64,000 nucleotides of DNA from NCBI RefSeq assembly GCF_003268025.1, contig NZ_QLUW01000002.1, forward strand, positions 868,001 to 932,000, in the 5' to 3' direction. Under the pieces are notes generated by a model. The model was not told the origin of the DNA and did no database searches. It was given only the letters and a program-made list of their open reading frames with translations. The DNA comes from Paenibacillus montanisoli. GTDB lineage: Bacteria; Bacillota; Bacilli; Paenibacillales; Paenibacillaceae. Positions 59,767 through 64,000 of the stretch are shown here, one piece after another. How positions within the stretch are numbered: the first letter of the stretch is position 1; every line of letters starts with the position of its first letter. The translations under genes were made by a program, and so were the position numbers.

Positions 59767-61098
59767 TTATTTAGCAGCCGACGTTTGCTGCATGCGCGCA
59801 GGAATGACGTCATTGCCGATGATATCGTCAAGCGACTCCCGTTTGACAGCTAGGTCAGCCGCGCCGTCTTTAACGAAGACGACTGCCGGACGGCGAATGC
59901 GGTTGTAATTGCTCGCCATAGCATAATTGTACGCTCCCGTGCAGAATACAGCAAGCAAGTCGCCGCTTTCCGATTTAGGCAGCTCAAGATCGATAATCAA
60001 TTTATCGCCGCTCTCGCAGCATTTGCCCGCAACCGTAACCGTTTCTTCGAGCGGAGCATTAGCGCGGTTGGCAAGAATCGCTTCGTATTTCGACTCGTAC
60101 AGAGCCGGACGCGGATTGTCCGTCATGCCGCCGTCAACGGCAATGTACTTGCGCACGCCCGGAATCTCTTTGCTTGTCCCGATCGTGTACAACGTTGTAC
60201 CTGCATCGCCGACCATGCTGCGGCCCGGCTCAACCCAAATCTCAGGAAGCGGATAGCCCGCGTTCGAGAAGTTTGTTTTGATGGAATCGGTGATCGCCTT
60301 CACGTATTGCGAGATCGGAAGCGGCGTATCGCCCTCCACGTAGCGGATGCCGAAGCCGCCGCCAAGATTGATGACGCGGAACGTAATGTTCAGCTCTTCG
60401 CGAACTTGTACCGCGAAGCCTGCTACTTTATCTACAGCCATCTGGAAGCCTTCGACCTCGAAAATTTGCGAGCCGATATGCGAGTGAACGCCAAGCAGCT
60501 CAAGATTCGGTTGCGCATCCGCTTCTTGGATGGCTTTATAAGCTGTGCCGTTGCCCAGGTCGAAGCCGAATTTGGAATCGGTTTGACCAGTCGAGATATA
60601 TTCATGCGTATGTGCTTCCACGCCAGGCGTGATGCGAAGCAGTACGTTAACTTTCTTGCCTTTGTCGCCTGCCAGCGCGTTCAGAAGGTGCATTTCATCG
60701 AAGTTGTCGACTACGAAGCAGCCGATGTTCGCGTCAAGCGCCATGTTGATCTCTTCCGGCGTTTTGTTGTTGCCGTGGAAGTGGATGCGTGCAGCCGGGA
60801 AGCCGGCTTTAAGCGCCGTATACAGCTCGCCGTCGGAAACGACGTCAAGGGACAGCCCTTCCTGCTCGGCGATGGCGCACATCGCCATAACGCTGAATGC
60901 TTTGCTTGCATAAGCTACTTGGAATTTCAAACCGGAAGCACGGAAAGATTCTACGTACTCACGCGCTCTTTGGCGAACGAGCGCCTCGTCGACGATGTAA
61001 AGAGGTGTTCCGAATTGTGCCGCCAGATCGGCCGTGTCGCAGCCGCCGATTTCAAGATGGCCTTGTGCGTTGATTTTGCTGGTACCGTGTAAGTACAT
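59767..61098 (-). CDS. lysA: Diaminopimelate decarboxylase
   Basis: PLP enzyme making lysine from meso-diaminopimelate. The 443-residue protein has the Schiff-base lysine in VAYASKAFS, HFHGNNKTPEEI, HSHIGSQI, the phosphate loop LGGGFGIRY, EPGRSMVGDAGT and the CCESGD motif with the dimer-contributed cysteine. ATG at 61098. The 134-nt upstream gap is too short for a lysine riboswitch and none is seen. It lies next to spoVAF as in B. subtilis. Confidence 0.96.
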   Translation of the reverse strand: MYLHGTSKINAQGHLEIGGCDTADLAAQFGTPLYIVDEALVRQRAREYVESFRASGLKFQVAYASKAFSVMAMCAIAEQEGLSLDVVSDGELYTALKAGFPAARIHFHGNNKTPEEINMALDANIGCFVVDNFDEMHLLNALAGDKGKKVNVLLRITPGVEAHTHEYISTGQTDSKFGFDLGNGTAYKAIQEADAQPNLELLGVHSHIGSQIFEVEGFQMAVDKVAGFAVQVREELNITFRVINLGGGFGIRYVEGDTPLPISQYVKAITDSIKTNFSNAGYPLPEIWVEPGRSMVGDAGTTLYTIGTSKEIPGVRKYIAVDGGMTDNPRPALYESKYEAILANRANAPLEETVTVAGKCCESGDKLIIDLELPKSESGDLLAVFCTGAYNYAMASNYNRIRRPAVVFVKDGAADLAVKRESLDDIIGNDVIPARMQQTSAAK

Positions 61099-61232
61099 TC
61101 AATTGCCCTCCATATTCTCCCATGAGTTTCCCAATCATTATGTTTTGCACCATTTAACATCAGTATAGCGCTTTTCGTCAATGGCCGAAATGGATAAATC
61201 CACATTTCATTTGCATTTATTGCAAACCAGCA

Positions 61233-62993
61233 TCAGCGATGCTTCCCGTTCGGCATCCGGTCACGCTGCTGCGGCTTGAGCAGATTCGGCCGAGTACGGT
61301 TCGATAAAACCGGCACACGGAAGAGGATGCTCATGAGGCCCCGCAGGTCAAACGGAATCAGCGGCCACATATAAGGTCTGTTGAAGGAACGCTCCTTGAC
61401 CAGCATAATGAACACGACCGTAGTCGCGATCATGAATCCGGGAACTTTAAACACGGCCACGGCGACGATCAGTAAAAGCCGTACGATCCGATTGGCGAGA
61501 CCAAGTTCATAGCTTGGCGTTGCAAACATTCCGATTGAGGCGATCGCCATGTACAGAATGACCTCATTGACGAACAGTCCCGTTTTGACCGCGATATCAC
61601 CGATCAATATCGCGGATATCAGCGCCATTGCGGTTGCCAGCGGGCTCGGCGTATGAATCGCCGCCATCCGCATCAAATCGACCCCGATCTCCGCCAGCAG
61701 AAACTGTACCACCATTGGGATCCGCCCGGCCTTCTGCGCGCCGATGAAATCCAGTGCAGGCGGTTTGAGCTCCGGTTTGAGTGTAAACAAAAACCACAAC
61801 GGAAGCAAGAACAAGGATGCTGCAATGCCGAAAAATCGGACCCAACGCAGATACGTACCAATAAAGGGCGACTGCCGATTCTCTTCCGCGTGCTGGACGA
61901 GATTGAAGAAGGACGTCGGCAATATGATAACGCTCGGTGTCGTATCCACGAATAAAGCGATATGGCCCTCCATTAGGTGAACAGCCACCGTATCTGGTCG
62001 CTCGGAATACCTCACGAGCGGATACGGGTTCCATCCGCGCTTCACCGTCGCTTCCTCCAGCTGTTTATCGGCAAGCGGCAGACCGTCCAGCTTGATCGCT
62101 CTGATCTTATCTTTAATGCCCTTCAGCATCTCTTTATCGACGATATCGTCGATATAGGCAATACATACATCGGTCTGCGTACGTTCACCTACACGCATGA
62201 TTTCGTAACGGAGCTGCTTGTCGCGCAGCCGGCGGCGGACTAAGGTTACGTTGACGAGCATCGTTTCCACGAAACCGTCCCGTGCGCCGCGGACGACACG
62301 TTCGAGTGACGGCTCATCCGGACTCCTGGCAGGAAAAGCCTTTGCGTCGATGATGAGCACAATCGGTTCCCCTTCGATATACATCGCAGTACCGCCGGCC
62401 AGAACAGCCGACATCATTCTATCCCAATCCGACTCCTGCGCCACTTGAATGGCAGGCACATAAAGATCGAGAAAGTCATGCATGACATGCGAGGAAAGAT
62501 CGTCGGTCTGCAGGTAGGTCAGCCGCTTTAACACCTCGGTCAGCATCGTTCCATGGGCGAAGCCGTTCATGAATAAGAACGATACCCGCTTGTTGGCGTA
62601 GGTCATTTCGCGCACGACCACATCAAAGCTTTTCTTATAGCCGAGCTCTTCCTCCAGCTTCTGCAGGTAGGCTTCCATTTGAAGCGGGATCGGCACCTTC
62701 GGCTTCTCATTCTCTTTGCTAGGCTGCTTGCGGTGTCCCATAATCGGCTGCTGATCCTCATCGTGAGGGAATTCGGAGATTCGGATGTCTTCGTACTCCT
62801 CCGCCTCCTGCCCCGCTCCCGCGCCCGCCTCCAAGCCGGCATCAGCGCTTAGAATCATCTCGGATTCCAAATCAGCATCATCGATCTCCGGCGTGTTCTT
62901 CAATATTCCTTCACTGTCGTACCAAAAAACATGAACGGGCTTCTTAAATCCCGATTCCGGATGATTGTCTTTGCCATGCTCACGTTCGCTCAT
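61233..62993 (-). CDS. spoVAF: SpoVAF-type spore germination protein with long N-terminal extension
   Basis: GerA-family A-subunit-like membrane protein encoded in spoVA operons. The 586-residue protein starts with an acidic, low-complexity region of about 100 residues (AGLEAGAGAGQEAEEYEDIR) and then the soluble GerA domain (SFDVVVREMTYANKRVSFLFMNGFAHG). Membrane helices follow from about 385. PTSFFNLVQHAEENRQSP and a C-terminal LIPFDLRGLMSILFRVPV are typical. B. subtilis SpoVAF is about 490 residues, so the N-terminus is extended. It directly follows spoVAB here. Confidence 0.92.
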   Translation of the reverse strand: MSEREHGKDNHPESGFKKPVHVFWYDSEGILKNTPEIDDADLESEMILSADAGLEAGAGAGQEAEEYEDIRISEFPHDEDQQPIMGHRKQPSKENEKPKVPIPLQMEAYLQKLEEELGYKKSFDVVVREMTYANKRVSFLFMNGFAHGTMLTEVLKRLTYLQTDDLSSHVMHDFLDLYVPAIQVAQESDWDRMMSAVLAGGTAMYIEGEPIVLIIDAKAFPARSPDEPSLERVVRGARDGFVETMLVNVTLVRRRLRDKQLRYEIMRVGERTQTDVCIAYIDDIVDKEMLKGIKDKIRAIKLDGLPLADKQLEEATVKRGWNPYPLVRYSERPDTVAVHLMEGHIALFVDTTPSVIILPTSFFNLVQHAEENRQSPFIGTYLRWVRFFGIAASLFLLPLWFLFTLKPELKPPALDFIGAQKAGRIPMVVQFLLAEIGVDLMRMAAIHTPSPLATAMALISAILIGDIAVKTGLFVNEVILYMAIASIGMFATPSYELGLANRIVRLLLIVAVAVFKVPGFMIATTVVFIMLVKERSFNRPYMWPLIPFDLRGLMSILFRVPVLSNRTRPNLLKPQQRDRMPNGKHR

Positions 62994-63025
62994 CGCTTCT
63001 CGATCCTTTCCTCAGCATAGATTTG

Positions 63026-63472
63026 TTACGATCCGTCATCCATCCACTGAAACACGAGCCAATCAAACAAGGACCCCGTCACTTTCCCAAGCACCATAGC
63101 ATAGACCAGGCTGACCAAATAATTGCTGAGCCGCAAACGCTTTGCCAGGATCGGCAGCACATTCATCACTTCGGTCAAGGCAGCGCCGAGCATGCCGACA
63201 AAAATGCCGTCGAATGTTCCGATCAATGGCAATGTCAGCCATTTCGGCAGCCAAAAGCGAAACTCCAGAAAATCCGCAAACGACCAGAAAACCGCCCCGC
63301 TCACGACAGCCGTTTCAAACCAGATGGATTTGCGGTACGCGTAGGCAATTTGCGCCAATCTCGGAATGAGGTCCAGCACAATCAAGAGCGCGACGAGCGC
63401 ACTGCCTACGCCGAGACCGCCGGCAAAGCCGAGTATCGCGACAAATAGGTTCGCAGCGTACGTTCTAGCCAT
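63026..63472 (-). CDS. spoVAB: Stage V sporulation protein AB
   Basis: Small integral membrane protein of the spoVA group, of about four membrane segments (148 residues). The FAGGLGVGSALVALLIVLDLIPRLAQIA segment and GTFDGIFVGMLGAALTEVMNVLPILAKR match SpoVAB. SpoVA proteins take part in dipicolinic acid movement into and out of the spore. Its ATG overlaps the end of spoVAA by 8 nt; spoVAF follows 33 nt later. Confidence 0.92.
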   Translation of the reverse strand: MARTYAANLFVAILGFAGGLGVGSALVALLIVLDLIPRLAQIAYAYRKSIWFETAVVSGAVFWSFADFLEFRFWLPKWLTLPLIGTFDGIFVGMLGAALTEVMNVLPILAKRLRLSNYLVSLVYAMVLGKVTGSLFDWLVFQWMDDGS

Positions 63473-64000
63473 CGCTTGTCTCCGCTTCCGGCCGCTTCTG
63501 TACCTCTGCCGTCCCGCCGGATGCCGTTTTCTTGCGCATTTCGTCGGCGATCACATAGGCGTTGACATTTTCCTCGTACATATACAGCTCAACCTCCAGC
63601 GGATTGGGCTCCTCATTGAATCGTTTGCGGAACAGATGGTTGAAAAAAATTAGCATGCCGACACCGATCCCAACGGAATACGGGACCTGAAACCAGAGCG
63701 GATGCTTCGTCTTCTTGCCGGTGACCAGCTCCGTGATCCGCACATGGACCTCCTTCATGCTGACATCGGTATGGAAATTCATGATCGCGAGCCCGGAGCC
63801 GAAAAACAGCAGCAGCCACGTGGTGAGGAGCAGCGCGAGCCTTGGCTTTTTCGGCGCATCCGCGACAATGACGAGCACCTCTTGGTCACCGTAGGTGTCA
63901 ATGACAATCTCCGGTTCCGCTTCTCGGACCAGCTTCACGATCTGGAGCAAATCGATGACAACCCGATTGCCGTCCTTCTGGGTGTGGCGGTGAAGCACTA
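63465..64000 (-). CDS. spoVAA: Stage V sporulation protein AA (5' end outside window)
   Basis: The frame is open to the right edge. Its visible 178 residues correspond to B. subtilis SpoVAA from about residue 55 onward: a soluble domain, then LLLTTWLLLFFGSGLAIMNFHTDVSMKEVHVRITELVTGKK and PYSVGIGVGMLIFFNHLFRKRFNEEPNPLEVE. There are two membrane segments. The tail (KKTASGGTAEVQKRPEAETSDG) is polar. Partial only because of the window; no start codon within the window is credible. Confidence 0.92.
   Translation of the reverse strand, partial: VLHRHTQKDGNRVVIDLLQIVKLVREAEPEIVIDTYGDQEVLVIVADAPKKPRLALLLTTWLLLFFGSGLAIMNFHTDVSMKEVHVRITELVTGKKTKHPLWFQVPYSVGIGVGMLIFFNHLFRKRFNEEPNPLEVELYMYEENVNAYVIADEMRKKTASGGTAEVQKRPEAETSDG

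Noticed and set aside
61099-61232. Lysine riboswitch before lysA
   Set aside because: The interval is only 134 nt and lacks the L-box core; the family aptamer alone is longer.
1-64000. CRISPR array or rRNA operon
   Set aside because: No series of regularly spaced identical repeats and no rRNA-like sequence was seen; the only RNA gene of that class is one tRNA.

Overview
The window is chromosomal DNA of an endospore-forming Firmicute, most likely Paenibacillus or a close relative in Paenibacillaceae. Gene order follows the Bacillus subtilis block trp - aro - ndk/hep - mtrB - hup - spoIVA - gpsA - der - S1 homologue - cmk - ypeB - prsW - gudB, then res - rluB - spmBA - dacB - scpBA - rib - ppiB - lysA - spoVA. 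The moderately high GC content, the futalosine-type menaquinone genes and several local departures argue against Bacillus itself. Nearly all genes lie on the minus strand.

1-8.2 kb: a shikimate/tryptophan supra-operon (aroC-aroB-aroH, then trpEDCFB, cut at the left edge). Between aroH and trpE lies a leader with its own promoter, a long run of GAG/TAG triplets (a TRAP-binding site) and an intrinsic terminator. The gene for TRAP itself (mtrB) is at 15.4-15.6 kb, so regulator and target are both in the window. 8.2-15.3 kb: a small unknown gene, cheR, ndk, and a tight hepS-menG-ubiA-ubiX-mqnA-hepT cluster for menaquinone and its heptaprenyl tail. 15.4-24.3 kb: mtrB, tRNA-Pro(GGG), hup, spoIVA, a lipoprotein, two unlike [2Fe-2S] ferredoxins around a nucleotidyltransferase, small sporulation proteins, gpsA, plsY and der.

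24.4-41.2 kb: a YIEGIA-type membrane module, an S1-domain protein, plsC, cmk, motI, ypeB (no sleB beside it), prsW, gudB and mecA. A mixed-strand stretch follows with a polysaccharide deacetylase, a phosphoesterase, a CPBP protease, a rhodanese and serA, which has a structured leader. 41.3-43.25 kb is an AT-rich accessory patch: a ParB-like orphan, then two multi-pass membrane genes and an IS1182-type transposase scrap enclosed by IS-like inverted repeats.

43.25-64 kb: resABCDE (cytochrome c maturation and redox two-component system), rluB, spmA/spmB/dacB (spore cortex), gerW, DUF2953, scpA/scpB, the riboflavin operon ribD-ribE-ribBA-ribH behind an FMN riboswitch, ppiB, lysA, and a shortened spoVA segment (AA, AB, AF only).

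The most interesting signals are the expanded 19-triplet TRAP site with a terminator arm complementary to the trpE ribosome-binding site, the inverted-repeat-bounded membrane-gene pair, the serA leader hairpin, the hairpin burying the ypeB ribosome-binding site, and the missing sleB and spoVAC-AD-AE neighbours.
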